A DNA stretch of 10,885 bases, taken from assembly GCA_033085395.1 (NCBI GenBank), contig JANQBS010000625.1:1-10885 (forward strand). Reading direction: 5' to 3'. Positions 1 to 8,345 of the stretch are shown piece after piece. The notes below the pieces were generated by a model that made no database searches, was not told where the DNA came from, and saw only the letters and a program-made list of their open reading frames with translations. A program made the translations under genes and the position numbers. The stretch is from Xanthoparmelia taractica (taxonomy: Eukaryota; Ascomycota; Lecanoromycetes; Lecanorales; Parmeliaceae). How positions within the stretch are numbered: position 1 is the stretch's first letter; every line of letters begins with the position of its first letter.

Positions 1-684
1 AATTTACTTCGTTTATTAATTAAAATCGATTACGTCTTTACACGAATTATAATTAAAGATATTATCGATTTTACTTAAATATTTAATAAATTTTATTACG
101 ATAGAAAATATTAATTAATGTTTCTTAGAGTGAGAGAATAAATATTTCTTCGACTATATAAAGACTATAAGATCCCCTCTATCTTTAATATTATTAATAA
201 GTTATTATAATAATATATCGATTTATTTTAGATAATAAATAAAATAGATAGACTCGCTTATAAACTTGCTATTTTTATAGAATAAAGAGTTTATTCTCTT
301 TTTATAATAGTATAATTAAAGCCTTATTCTACGTCGTAGAACGATTCTTTTTAACGTTCTCGATCTTAATATATCTCATCTATTTCTATTAATAATAATA
401 ATATTATTAATTTAAAAATCGAACGACTTTTTAATAAACGAATTATTAAGAAAAAATATAATTTAATTATAGAATATCTAGTAAGATAAAAGAAATATAA
501 TTCTAAATATAACTAATAATATAATATTAAGAATCTTAATAATGTCTCTGAGTTAATAAAGAAATATAAGGAGAAAGTAGCTAGAATTCGACTCACTTCT
601 TCGCCTTTCTAGTTAAACTTGCTCGTAAAAGGGAGAGGTCGTCCTAGAAAGCATGATGTTGCTACTTTATTAATGTCTTTATGA
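1..684 (+). pseudogene. Gypsy A pol C-terminus: integrase GPY/F module, chromodomain and AT-hook tail
   Basis: One frame (codons starting at base 1) runs the full 228 codons to TGA at 682-684, broken only by point-mutation stops such as 208-213, 229-231 and 487-489. In order it shows a YYDR segment near 124-135, typical of the stretch before GPY/F. The GPY/F module follows, with YIGPF now reading Y-I-D-L-F (214-228), then R-L-A-Y-K-L and the 'HPVF..A.L.P' region. A chromodomain comes next (about 412-570), then a basic tail with an AT-hook core GRGRPRK (634-651). Pol of fungal chromoviruses integrates the cDNA, and the chromodomain targets chromatin. Frame continuity, with substitutions but no visible indel, means this copy decayed mainly by RIP. 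The codons after about 627 are unmutated, so the tail reading is reliable. It is non-functional. Confidence 0.86.
412..570 (+). other. Chromodomain remnant of gypsy A integrase
   Basis: In the pol frame, the order K-I-E-R-L-x-N-K-R-I (415-444), Y-L-V-R (475-486), a stop where the chromodomain Trp belongs (487-489, TGG to TAA), K-K-Y, then two stops before the Y-N-I-x-N-L segment and E-L-I-K-K-Y (550-567) follows the standard chromodomain layout (VE.ILDKR, YLVKWKGY, TWEP..NL, ELI..Y). The TGG to TAA change needs both G positions mutated, which is informative about the RIP context. The aromatic cage is partly lost, so it cannot be functional here. Confidence 0.85.
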
Positions 685-1023
685 ATAGCGTATCTATAGT
701 CAAGTGGAAATAATAGTTACATTATATATCTCACCGCTGTATTCAAACGTTTAACGAGTATTGTCGACCGGGAATAACTCCCCTCTACTCGGTAACGTTT
801 GTGTGGTTGGAGATAGCAATGTATGGTCATTTTTTTATGGCATGAAGAATTGATTGCATTGTGATTGTTGTGGTTGTTGTTGTTTGACTACTAACTGGCA
901 TTCTAACTATATGGTTTGGCCGTCGAAAAGATCTCACTGCCACTAGCTTCCCGTCAATTTCAGTACGCTGCCACCAACGGATTTGCTTGGTTGGCAAGAT
1001 TTTTCTGCATACTTCAACATGTG

Positions 1024-1030
1024 TATAAAA
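1024..1030 (+). promoter_or_regulatory. TATA box in the gypsy A LTR
   Basis: TATAAAA lies about 200 bp before the LTR's right end, in unmutated sequence. It fits the pol II core promoter at the U3/R border of an LTR. The assignment comes from motif and position only. Confidence 0.5.
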
Positions 1031-1032
1031 GC

Positions 1033-1056
1033 AAGCGAGGTCGCTCGCTTTTTTCT
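1033..1056 (+). other. Hairpin followed by a T-run just downstream of the LTR TATA box
   Basis: AAGCGAG (1033-1039) pairs perfectly with CTCGCTT (1044-1050) around a GTCG loop, followed by TTTTC. It lies about where the start of the transcript (R region) would be, so it could form at the 5' end and in the 3' end of the element RNA. Its resemblance to a bacterial terminator is not meaningful in a fungal genome. Confidence 0.45.
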
Positions 1057-1225
1057 TCTATTTCGGCGGATGCTGTCACGAAATTGCACTTGCCAAGTCA
1101 ATCAAGATCGGCTAAGGCAAGTGCTTGGCTGGCTTGGCTGGCTGACTTAGATAGAAATTTCCCACTTAGAATAATCAAGACTTACACACTCACTTGACTA
1201 ACTAAATACTCCCATTGCTATTACA

Positions 1226-1533
1226 CTTAGATTACTATTATTAAAGTAATTATAATTAATAATTTCTTTAAGATTTAAATAGATTAAAATATTATAATTA
1301 AAATATTATAATTAATATTTCGAAAGAAGAATACATATCGATACTTTTAAAGTCTTTCGTAGATCTTAAGTCTATTAGAATATATCTTATTAATTTAAAA
1401 AATAAGAAAGTTATTAATAAAACGTTTAATAAGTTATATTAATAAGATAAGATAATTTATCTATTTAGTCTATCTTATTTAATAATATTTATTTCGTAAT
1501 ATAAAATAAGATTAATAAAGTAAAGAAGAGTTA
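1226..1533 (+). pseudogene. Gypsy B pol, piece 1: start of reverse transcriptase
   Basis: This is heavily RIP-mutated sequence. In the frame with codons starting at multiples of 3 it reads segments such as Y-L-I-N-L-K-N-K-K-V-I-N-K-T-F (about 1386-1430), then a hydrophobic run and a basic K-x-R-R-V just before the copia insertion. When one AGTTA copy and the copia element are skipped, the frame continues at 8346 into recognisable fungal Ty3/gypsy reverse transcriptase. This piece is therefore the N-terminal reverse transcriptase and preceding linker. The left side is cut by gypsy A at 1225, so gag and protease are not in the window. Stops (TAA for Gln or Trp) are frequent. The family assignment rests mainly on the join; on its own this piece would be hard to identify. 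Confidence 0.65.
1529..1533. repeat. Left target-site duplication of the copia element (AGTTA)
   Basis: AGTTA directly precedes TGTTGAAATT of the 5' LTR and is repeated exactly at 8341-8345 directly after the 3' LTR. A 5-bp duplication is the usual footprint of copia integrase and fixes the element's ends. Confidence 0.92.
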
Positions 1534-1656
1534 TGTTGAAATTCGAGTCACGTGACTGGATCACGTGACACGCTAAGGCGTGCCTTATAGTCTCGCTTTC
1601 CTAGCTAGTACTTCTATGCTAATATAACTACTACGTATTCTACCCCATATTTAATA
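1534..1656 (+). repeat. 5' LTR of the copia element (123 bp)
   Basis: It aligns end to end with 8217-8340, with one single-base gap near the end. It starts TGTTGAAATT and ends TTTAATA, where the final CA has become TA; the partner LTR keeps ...TTAACA. The block from TCACGTGACACG to CTAGCTAGTACT is identical in the two LTRs and still holds CA, TG and CC sites, so RIP largely missed it. It contains two CACGTG boxes and a short hairpin, CACGC-TAAG-GCGTG (1569-1582). Confidence 0.92.
1548..1569. promoter_or_regulatory. Duplicated CACGTG (E-box) in the copia U3
   Basis: TCACGTGAC occurs twice, at 1548-1556 and 1561-1569. CACGTG is the palindromic core bound by bHLH factors in fungi (the Cbf1/Pho4 type). 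In the 3' LTR the first box is CACGTA and the spacer is changed by G-to-A and C-to-T, while the second box is intact. A role in transcription of the element is inferred from motif and position only. Confidence 0.5.
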
Positions 1657-1678
1657 GATTATAAGCCCAAGCTATGCC
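1657..1678 (+). other. Primer-binding site, internal initiator-Met-tRNA type
   Basis: Immediately after the LTR comes GATTATAAGCCCAAGC, then TATGCC. From memory, Drosophila copia has GGTTATGGGCCCAG then TCCATGCC at the same place, where the primer is an internal (anticodon-stem) fragment of initiator tRNA-Met. The differences in the first part are mainly G-to-A, as RIP would produce. This is strong support for half-tRNA priming. Confidence 0.75.
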
Positions 1679-2600
1679 TGGTAGTGATTTAGTTATATTA
1701 TAATTTATCGCTATTACGATAGCTCTTTGACATCTATTACGATATTGAACATCGCTATAGCGATTATTTAATAATCTCTTTATCGTAGATATTTCTTATA
1801 TTAAAATAATTATTTAGAGTCTAAATAACTGTGATTCGCTATTAATTCGAGAACTAAGATTTATCGCTTAGCGCTTTCTTATCTTAAGGCCGATAATATT
1901 AAATCTCGCTACGCGATTAATTAAAATTATATATTTATTAAGTCTTTAAAATACTATTAGTTTCTCTACGTAAAAGACGCTAAATAAAGAAAAATACGCT
2001 CTTATTTATTATATCGAAATATTAAATTAAATAACGAGTATATAGACTTTAAAGTCTAAGATTAATTGCGTAATATTTATAATAATAACGAGAAATTAAC
2101 TATCTTAATTATCGTAGATAAAGATTAAATTTAAACGAGTTAAGAAAAAAAAGAATAAACGAGTTTAATTATCGTCTTAGCTTTCGCTAATAGAAATAAA
2201 AATAAAAATAAATAAGTCTTAAAGCGAAGACGCTTAATCTTTTTAATTTCTATTAAGAATTAAAGTTAAAAATAAATAAATTAAATCTCGTCGTTATAGA
2301 GATAAGAAAGTTTTTAATATAAATAAGGGATCTCTCGATTAAGAGAAATATAATTAAGCGAAAGTTAAAAGTAAATAATTAAGATATATATCGTAACTCT
2401 CGAGCTAAGATAGCTAGAATAATAAAGATTAGAATAATTAAAATAATTAGTGTAACTTAGATAGAGAAGAGTCTTTAAGATTTATAAAAATTAAGAACTT
2501 TCTTTCTCGTTATTCGTTTATATTATTTATTTTAAGATTAAAACTCTTACACTTTACGAGAGAGTTATCTTAGTAAAACGCTATTAATTACGCTATATTA
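1679..2600. other. Copia 5' leader or N-terminal gag region, no recognisable domain
   Basis: The first about 50 bases (to about 1735) are little mutated (CTGGTAGTGATTTAG and similar). The rest is heavily RIP-mutated. Around 2140-2330 the + frames are rich in Lys, Arg, Ser and Asn codons, as in a disordered, charged N-terminal gag region, but no domain can be named and no start codon can be chosen. The stretch is unusually long for a copia leader, so an extended gag or an inserted piece is possible. Confidence 0.4.
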
Positions 2601-3950
2601 ATTTATTTCTCCGCTCTTCGATAATAAAGATCTCGCTTATATCGAGTTAATCTTAAGATTAAAAGAGATTTTTCTTATACGCTTAAAGTATTTATAAGTC
2701 TATTAAATAGCGATATTAATAGCGAATATATTTTAATTACTCTCGCTAATTTAATTTTTACTTTAAAATAATTTATTTTTAAAATATCGTCGAAGTTAAT
2801 CTCTAATAAAGATTTCTTTAATTTTCGACCGAAATCTAATTTACTAATATTATTAACTTTATTAATCTTAAGAACTTTAAGCTCTAATTATATCGACTAA
2901 AGAATTAAGATCTTAACTTTTCTAAGTTCTCTCGATAATATTAATAAGCTTAAAGATATCTTTAATTATTAAATATAAAGATAATAATTTAAAAATAAGC
3001 TAAAGCTCTTAAGTATTTGATAATATATTACTAAAAACTTTATAATCTTAATTATTATTAGCGATAATAATATTATTATTAAGAAAATTAAGACGTAAGA
3101 GTAAGCTTATAATAAAATTTATATTATATTTAAATTTCGTTATAAGCGTAACGCTCGCTTTATAATTAAAAATAAAATTAACGCTAAAGATATCTAAACG
3201 ATTCTTAAGAAGTTTAAGTCTCGAGATTTTAATATTCTTAACTTTATCTTTAAGAAGATAAATAACGTTATTCTCGCGAGATATAATAATAATTTTTAAA
3301 GCTATATTAATAGATTTATAAAGATATTGAAAGAGTTTAATATTTTATTCTTTAAGCTTTATTTCGATAAGAATTAAAAAATCTATGACTTTTACTCAGG
3401 TTTAGATTTAGTCTATAACTTATATTACGAGTAATATAATTAAACTTATAATGCTTTTAATAATAATAGCGAGTCGAAATTCAATTTAAACTATATTATT
3501 ACGAGATTTATTAACATTATTACGAATCTTATAAGCTTTATTATTATCGTCGAAGTATAAACATTAATCGCGTTAATTAATAAAACTTTTACGTATATTT
3601 TATAAAGTATAATTATCTTAATCGCTATCGAAGATTATCTCGAAAATAAGATTTAATTAAGAATTTATATTAATAACTCTCGCACTTATATTTAAATCTA
3701 TAAATATTATAAATTTATAATTATTATAAAAAGAACTAATACGACGCTTTCGAGTACGTTATTTTATATTCTTATCTAAAGTCTAAAGATAATAATAATA
3801 GAGAGAATAATAAACGTAATCGAGACGATCGTAACGAGCGTAAAAATCGTGATAATCGTAAAGAAAAGAACTTTTTAAATAAAGATAATAAGAATAAAAA
3901 TAAGAATAATTCCTCTCAAAAATCTATTATCGAAGTTATTACTATTACGA
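2600..3950 (+). pseudogene. Copia gag remnant (UBN2-type capsid)
   Basis: The capsid fold of copia gag (the family known as UBN2) is recognised from its pattern in frame 3: D-I-[stop for W]-T-I-L-K-K-F from 3189, I-F-K-K-I near 3249, then Y-I-N-R-F near 3303, F-Y-x-G-L near 3390, and a Y..Y-N segment. The Trp codon of the 'W..L' motif is now TAA (3195-3197). A Tyr-rich stretch near 3690-3740 lies where the CCHC zinc knuckle belongs (TGT to TAT turns Cys into Tyr), but I could not place all four ligands. Basic repeats (Arg/Asn-rich, 3790-3920) follow. Gag would form the particle and bind RNA. Both ends are approximate. Confidence 0.68.
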
Positions 3951-4099
3951 TATATATTAAATTATCGATAGTTTATAGCTTCGTAATCTATATCGAGTAA
4001 TTAAGCTTAGCGATAATCTATCTAATCGCTTAATCTTAAGCTCTTTAAAATTAAATCTCTTAATCTCGTCTTAAAGCGTTAACGCTATTTAAAACGATA

Positions 4100-4260
4100 A
4101 TAAAGATCTTATTAATATCTACGATTACTATATTATCGACGCTATAATTTATCGACTACGTATATTCTTAGCATATAATTCGAGATTATTCGATATTTTA
4201 AATCTTTATTTTATTCGCTAAATTAATTAAAATTAATAAGATTATAAATTATATTATAAT
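4100..4260 (+). pseudogene. Copia aspartic protease remnant
   Basis: In frame 1, Y-I-I-D-A-x-I-Y-R-L (active-site Asp in I-I-D, 4132-4140) followed by N-S-R-L-F-D-I matches the layout of the copia protease start (W-I-I-D-S-G-A...H, then N...S-L-F). The protein matures Gag-Pol. The Gly and His are not preserved, so the call rests on position between gag and integrase plus the partial motif. The stretch 4260-4600 is probably the rest of the protease and linker, with nothing more to name. Confidence 0.5.
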
Positions 4261-4599
4261 TAAAGAAGTTAAGCGTATTTAAATCGAGTATAAGAAACTT
4301 AGAGATAAACGTATCTTAATAATTAATAATATTTAATACGTGCTAATTAATAAGTTTAATCTAATTTCTTAGAGATAATTAAAAAATTAAGATATTATTC
4401 TTTCTTTTATATCTAATAAGATTAATATCGAAACTTATAATATTATTTTTAAGCGCCAGCGCAATCGACTTTATACGCTCGATATTTAAGTAAACGTTTT
4501 AATATACTTAATAATAATTAATAAAAATATTTTCGCTTATAATAAGTCTTTATTTATTATAAGTGTTCTCGCTATCGATATTAATATTTTAAAGTTCTA

Positions 4600-5700
4600 A
4601 ATTAATAAGAAAATCTTACGAATATAATATAATCGTTACGATTATTTAAGTTATTAAAATATTAAGAAGCTAATTAAGATCTATATTAAAATAAATCTTA
4701 TTATTTTATTCTCTAAAGATATCTACGAATTATATAATATTATTAATATAAAGATAAAAAGATATAAGCGTTACATCGAATCGAGACGTTAAGAAAACGA
4801 TCTAATTTATAATAATATTTAAGATCTATTCTTTTCTTTTTATAATAATTATAAATATATAATAAATTTCTTAAAAGATAAGACTCTTAGATTTAACGTT
4901 TACTTTATATTAAATAAAATAAGACTTACGATTCTAAGAGCGTTTAAATTATTTCTAAATTAAGTAAAACACGATAATTATAGATATATTCAACTTCGAT
5001 TCGACTGCGGCATCGAGTATAATAATTATAATATATACGCATATCGTCTATTCAAAGATATTATCTAAAAAAAAATCGTTTTTAATAATTCTTAAATAAA
5101 TAATAAATTAAAATATCTTAGATAAATAATTTAATAAAAAGCTAGCGCTATGCTTAAAGAAAATAAATTATCGTAGAAATATTAAACGAAGTTCGTTCGA
5201 ATATTTAATTATCTTCGCAATCTATAATTAATCTCGAATCAAAATATTACTTTTTACGAGATCTATATAAATTATTTATCAAATTTACTTTATCTTTAAA
5301 TTATCAAATAAATCGAATATTATTAAATATATATAATTAATATCGAGTAAATTAAGCATTAAGATCGTACGTATAAGAAGAGACTAATTAATTATTAAGC
5401 TAATAGATTTTATCGTATACTTCTATTTAATAATAAAATCGAAATCTTCTTTAATATTATTTAGATTAATAATATTTCGCTTAAATTTATCTTAATAAAA
5501 CTTATTTCTTATAAAATATAATAAATTAATAATATTAAGCTTCTAAAAATTCGTAATAAGCGTCGCAATAACGCTATTAACGTTATTTAAAAGCTCGCTT
5601 TAATATTTATTTTAAAGAAGAGAGTCTTTAAAAGAAGATACGAATTTTTATTAAAGCGATTAACTTTATCGCGATATTAATTAAAAGAAAGTATCTTATA
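4600..5700 (+). pseudogene. Copia integrase remnant
   Basis: Frame 2 is readable for several hundred bases. The GAG-pre-integrase/zinc region shows R-Y-D-Y-L-S-Y-[stop]-N-I-K-K-L from 4634 (usual R-L-G-H-L...; Gly to Asp and His to Tyr by G-to-A and C-to-T). It is followed by Y-E-L-Y where the two Cys of the HHCC finger belong. The catalytic core follows: D-L-x-Y-N-N-I (about 4800), F-L-K-D-K-T (about 4870, usual F-x-D-D), and a well-preserved F-D-C-G-I-E-Y (5000-5020) holding the second catalytic Asp at 5003-5005. After this come N-N-S and K-A-S-A-M-L-K (5138-5158), where NG..ER..R.I..KA..ML is usual. The enzyme would insert the cDNA and leave 5-bp duplications. Many stops make it dead. Confidence 0.8.
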
Positions 5701-5899
5701 AAAATTAGAATCTTAGTTAAAGTATAGTTCTCGACTCGATAAGCGTTATTCGCGCGTGTATCTTTAAAAAAGTTATCGAAATTACTTAAAACGCTTAATA
5801 ATAAAATGCTTATATTATTTATAATCTCTAAAGACTCGATATTAAACGAGAAATTTATAATAAAATTATAAATAATTAAAAACTCTTTAAAACGCGAAT

Positions 5900-6900
5900 C
5901 GTCGAGACGATACGAAATTTTTAGAGCTTATTATAATCTTACTTCGAATTCTCTTATCTTATTAATTAAAGTTAACACTTTCAAATTATATAAATCTTAA
6001 AATTATAAAATAATAATAATAAATATATATTAAAAAAATATAATAAGAGCTTATTATATAGAAAAAAGTTGATTTTCTTATAATTAATAATATTTAGACT
6101 TTAATAAATCTTTTCTCGAACGCGTATATCTTAAAAGATAAGTAAATCTATAAAATTAAGCGTAAATCTTAAAAAGAGATCGCTTATTATAAGGCTTATT
6201 AAATAATATATATTTTAAATAGCGCGAGAATATAGACTTTAATAAGACTTTCGTCTTCGTTATTAAATTTATAAATTATAAAATTATCTTCGTCTTAGCG
6301 GCGACCCTAAATTAAGAATTAAAATAAATAAATATTAAAATAGTCTTTCTATACGATAACGTAAAGAAAATTATCTATATTATATAACTTATCGACTTTA
6401 AAGTTAACGATAAGTATAAGATATATAGATTAAAGAAAACGTTATACGATCTAAAATACTTTCTTATAATTTAATATAATATTCTAATAATACATCTTTA
6501 AAAAGCTAAGCTTCGAGTTTATTGCGATCGATTACTCGATCTATAATAATAATATTATTATTATCGCTATCTACGTAAACGATCGATCTTAATAAAAAGA
6601 AAATTTAGAGTATTAAAGATAAGCTTTATAAGCGTTTTAAGATAATCGATTTAAGCGCGTATAGCTATTATCTCGATATAATTATTATTAAAGATTAAAT
6701 TAATTAAATCTTATAATTTAATTAGATAAATTATATTTAGAAATTTATTAGCGAATATAATATGTGAGAGAATAAAGAAACTTTTATTTTAATAAATATA
6801 GAAAAGTATTAGATTACTAAGAAAGGCTTTTAGATAATCGAAGCTTTTCGTATCATTTATTAGTTAGCTATTAACTCGCTAATATATATAATATTAGATA
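5900..6900 (+). pseudogene. Copia reverse transcriptase remnant
   Basis: In frame 1, N-I-K-I-V-F-L-Y-D-N-V (6331-6363) matches the copia V-D-V-K-T-A-F-L-Y-G-x-(L/V) motif, with the first catalytic Asp now Asn (AAT, 6331-6333). Then come R-L-K-K-T-L-Y-D-L-K, the copia signature (R)LKKALYGLKQ, with Gly to Asp. The active-site loop reads Y-V-N-D at 6572-6583 in frame 2 (YVDD in copia), the first Asp changed GAC to AAC. The frame change between the two motifs shows at least one indel. The stretch 5700-5900 between integrase and this domain is poorly readable linker. Confidence 0.85.
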
Positions 6901-6999
6901 TTAGATTAAATATCGTCTATGCTATTTTAGTAATATCTCGATATAACTTTAATTTAAATAAGTCTTACTAAAAGATCGTTAAACGTATCTTTCGATATC

Positions 7000-7547
7000 T
7001 TAAATAAACGATTAACTATTAACTCGTCTTTCGAGAAGATTTAAAATCTCTATGTAAATATACTAACATTAATTAAGTTAATAATTAAGATACTCGATAT
7101 TTTACTTTCGTGTACGTCTTTAACGTAGATAGCGCTACGATTAATTAATTATTTAAGCGATAACTTATCGTAGCGCTTTTAATTTATAAAGTCGAGTATA
7201 TTAATTAAACGCAAGTTATTAAGAAAATCGTTTAATTACGTAATCTTCTTAACTAGCTTAATTTCAGCGACTTAGTCACTAAGATAATAATAATCTATTG
7301 CGATAATTAGAGTGTAATAACCTTAGTTAAGAACTCTTAATTTCATATACGCATTAAGCATATCGATAATTAATATTACTACGTGCGGGAGTAAGTTACT
7401 ACGGGAAACGTCGCTCTAGAATACGTCTTCACTAAAAGATAAGTGATCGACGAGCTTATAAAGACCCTATATAAGAATAAGTTTAATCGCTTTCGAGATC
7501 TAATTAAGCTAAAATTATTCTTCTAAGTCTTATTTCAAGGGAGCTAA
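7000..7547 (+). pseudogene. Copia RNase H remnant and end of pol
   Basis: Frame 3 gives Y-C-D-N (7296-7307), then a stop where Gln belongs, L-V-K-N, H-I-R-I-K-H-I-D (7344-7367), V-R-E (7383-7391), A-L-E-Y-V (7413-7427) and F-T-K-R (7428-7439). This is the copia RNase H C-terminal order: YCDN.SAI, KHIDI..H.VRE, LEYV.T..Q.AD..TK. The pol stop is probably TAA at 7545-7547 or close by. RNase H removes the RNA strand during cDNA synthesis. From about 7383 on, CpA, TpG and GG are kept, so the end of the gene escaped most RIP; the stops at 7308 and 7371 lie before that point, while those at 7392 and 7440 remain within it. Confidence 0.88.
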
Positions 7548-7555
7548 TCTTTAAC

Positions 7556-7556
<1 letters not shown>

Positions 7557-7609
<53 letters not shown>
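7557..7609. repeat. (ATT)n microsatellite, about 17 units
   Basis: An uninterrupted run of ATT triplets starts about 10 bp after the probable pol stop and belongs to the copia 3' spacer. Its purity in an otherwise decayed element suggests recent expansion. It should be polymorphic in length between strains. Confidence 0.95.
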
Positions 7610-7610
<1 letters not shown>

Positions 7611-8207
7611 GTTACTTATAGTTATTATTACGATTATTAAATTTATAGGGCTCTTTCGGGGGCCCTTGACTTATATAAGAATTAGCGTTTTAAGTACTTT
7701 ATTTCTATTCGCCACTGCTATTAGTTATTATTATCAAGTTTTATTTCTAAAACGACCCTCGCGTGAGAGAATCTTATAGTCGATTAGATATAGCTAGAAG
7801 GATTTTATTTAATTATTTCATTTTATCTTCATATGTATTCTCCGACCTCGTGATTATTAATTTTTAATATGCACTCGTTGAACTTAAAAGAAATTTTCAA
7901 ATAATCGTTTTTTGATAAAAAAATAAAATATTTATATAAAATATTAGAACGAATATCAGCATCTTTCTCTTTTCGATATAATCGTTTTTAGTCGTTACAA
8001 TTTATTCTTTTTATTTCAAATACTTATCTTTTATAAAGTAGGGGGAGAAGAAGAGAAGTTCTTCGCGCTAATCGCATTTAGGTTTTTTAAAATCCGTTAA
8101 CTTTGAATCTCATATAAGTTACCCTACGTTTAAAAGGCTCTCTAGTGAATATTTCAATTTTCATATTAATTACCCGGCTTTTATAGAGGGTCTACGAGAA
8201 TACGCTC

Positions 8208-8216
8208 GAGGAAAAG
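8208..8216 (+). other. Polypurine tract of the copia element
   Basis: GAGGAAAAG directly abuts the 3' LTR, where plus-strand DNA synthesis is primed. A longer purine run at 8040-8058 (AGGGGGAGAAGAAGAGAAG) lies about 160 bp upstream and might act as a second plus-strand primer, but nothing in the sequence proves this. Confidence 0.7.
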
Positions 8217-8340
8217 TATTGAAATTCGAGGCACGTAATTAAATCACGTGACACGCTAAGGCGTGCCTTATAGTCTCGCTTTCCTAGCTAGTACTCCTTA
8301 GCTAATACAACTACTACGTGTCCTATTCTATATTTTAACA
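8217..8340 (+). repeat. 3' LTR of the copia element (124 bp)
   Basis: It matches 1534-1656 end to end. It starts TATTGAAATT (TG changed to TA) and ends TTTTAACA. Compared with the 5' LTR it has a cluster of changes near positions 20-26 (GTGACTGGATC in the left LTR, GTAATTAAATC here), all G-to-A or C-to-T. Each LTR has lost one terminal TG/CA, on opposite ends. Confidence 0.93.
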
Positions 8341-8345
8341 AGTTA
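8341..8345. repeat. Right target-site duplication of the copia element (AGTTA)
   Basis: It is identical to 1529-1533 and directly follows ...TTAACA of the 3' LTR. Confidence 0.92.

Larger units (their letters stand above)
1..1225 (+). mobile_element. Ty3/gypsy chromovirus 'A', 3' part (continues off the left edge)
   Basis: This is the 3' end of an LTR retrotransposon: a mutated pol C-terminus (1-684), then a little-mutated LTR ending at 1225. The right boundary is placed after ...ATTACA at 1225 because unmutated sequence rich in CA, TG and CC stops there and heavily RIP-mutated sequence of a different gypsy reverse transcriptase (gypsy B) begins. The bases after it, CTTAG (1226-1230), would be the right target-site duplication, but the left copy lies outside the window. 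The likely reading is that gypsy A inserted into gypsy B. Confidence 0.8.
762..1225 (+). repeat. 3' LTR of gypsy A (right end firm, left end uncertain)
   Basis: This stretch is not RIP-mutated, unlike everything on either side, and follows the pol stop, as a 3' LTR should. It ends TTACA at 1225 and carries a TATA box in its middle, as LTR promoters do. The left end is not settled. The TGTCGACCGGG start at 762 is my best guess, but TGTATT at 738 and TGTATGG at 821 also fit a TGT...ACA pair, and no convincing polypurine tract marks one of them. Comparison with the 5' LTR off the left edge would decide. It holds a 93-codon open stretch (916-1197) that begins at TTG and looks accidental. From 685 to the LTR start I see only untranslated sequence. 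Confidence 0.6.
7548..8216. other. Copia 3' spacer between pol and the 3' LTR
   Basis: About 670 bp with no recognisable coding sequence. It is less RIP-mutated than the element's interior. It holds an (ATT)n tract, a GGGCTC...GGGGGCCC inverted repeat near 7648-7666 followed by TTATATAA, a long polypurine run (8040-8058) and the LTR-adjacent polypurine tract. Most copia elements have a much shorter gap here. Confidence 0.6.
1534..8340 (+). mobile_element. Complete but dead Ty1/copia retrotransposon
   Basis: The ends are set by two LTRs (1534-1656 and 8217-8340) and a perfect 5-bp duplication AGTTA. The internal order is primer-binding site, gag, protease, integrase, reverse transcriptase, RNase H, polypurine tract. 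Integrase before reverse transcriptase makes it Ty1/copia (Pseudoviridae type). The element is 6,807 bp, on the long side for copia, because of a leader of about 900 bp before recognisable gag and a 3' spacer of about 670 bp. The interior is wrecked by RIP up to about 7380, and the motifs occur in different frames, so small indels have accumulated too. It lies inside the gypsy B reverse transcriptase. Confidence 0.93.

Noticed and set aside
1033..1056. Bacterial-type intrinsic terminator
   Set aside because: The hairpin plus T-run looks right, but every recognisable sequence here is a fungal retroelement, and the hairpin lies just after an LTR TATA box.
916..1197. Open reading frame of 93 codons
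   Set aside because: It begins at TTG, not ATG, lies inside the unmutated gypsy A LTR and resembles no protein family I know. It is open only because this stretch escaped the mutation that filled the rest of the window with stops.
697..1200. A MITE with 10-bp terminal inverted repeats (TAGTCAAGTG at 697-706, CACTTGACTA at 1191-1200) and TA duplications
   Set aside because: The unmutated block runs past the right arm to 1225, and the arms are short. The position after the chromodomain pol end is better explained by a 3' LTR. Chance inverted repeats of 10 bp are plausible in 600 bp.
8040..8058. The main polypurine tract, implying a longer 3' LTR starting near 8059
   Set aside because: The LTR pair aligns only from 8217, and the AGTTA duplication fixes the ends at 1534 and 8340, so the LTR is about 124 bp.
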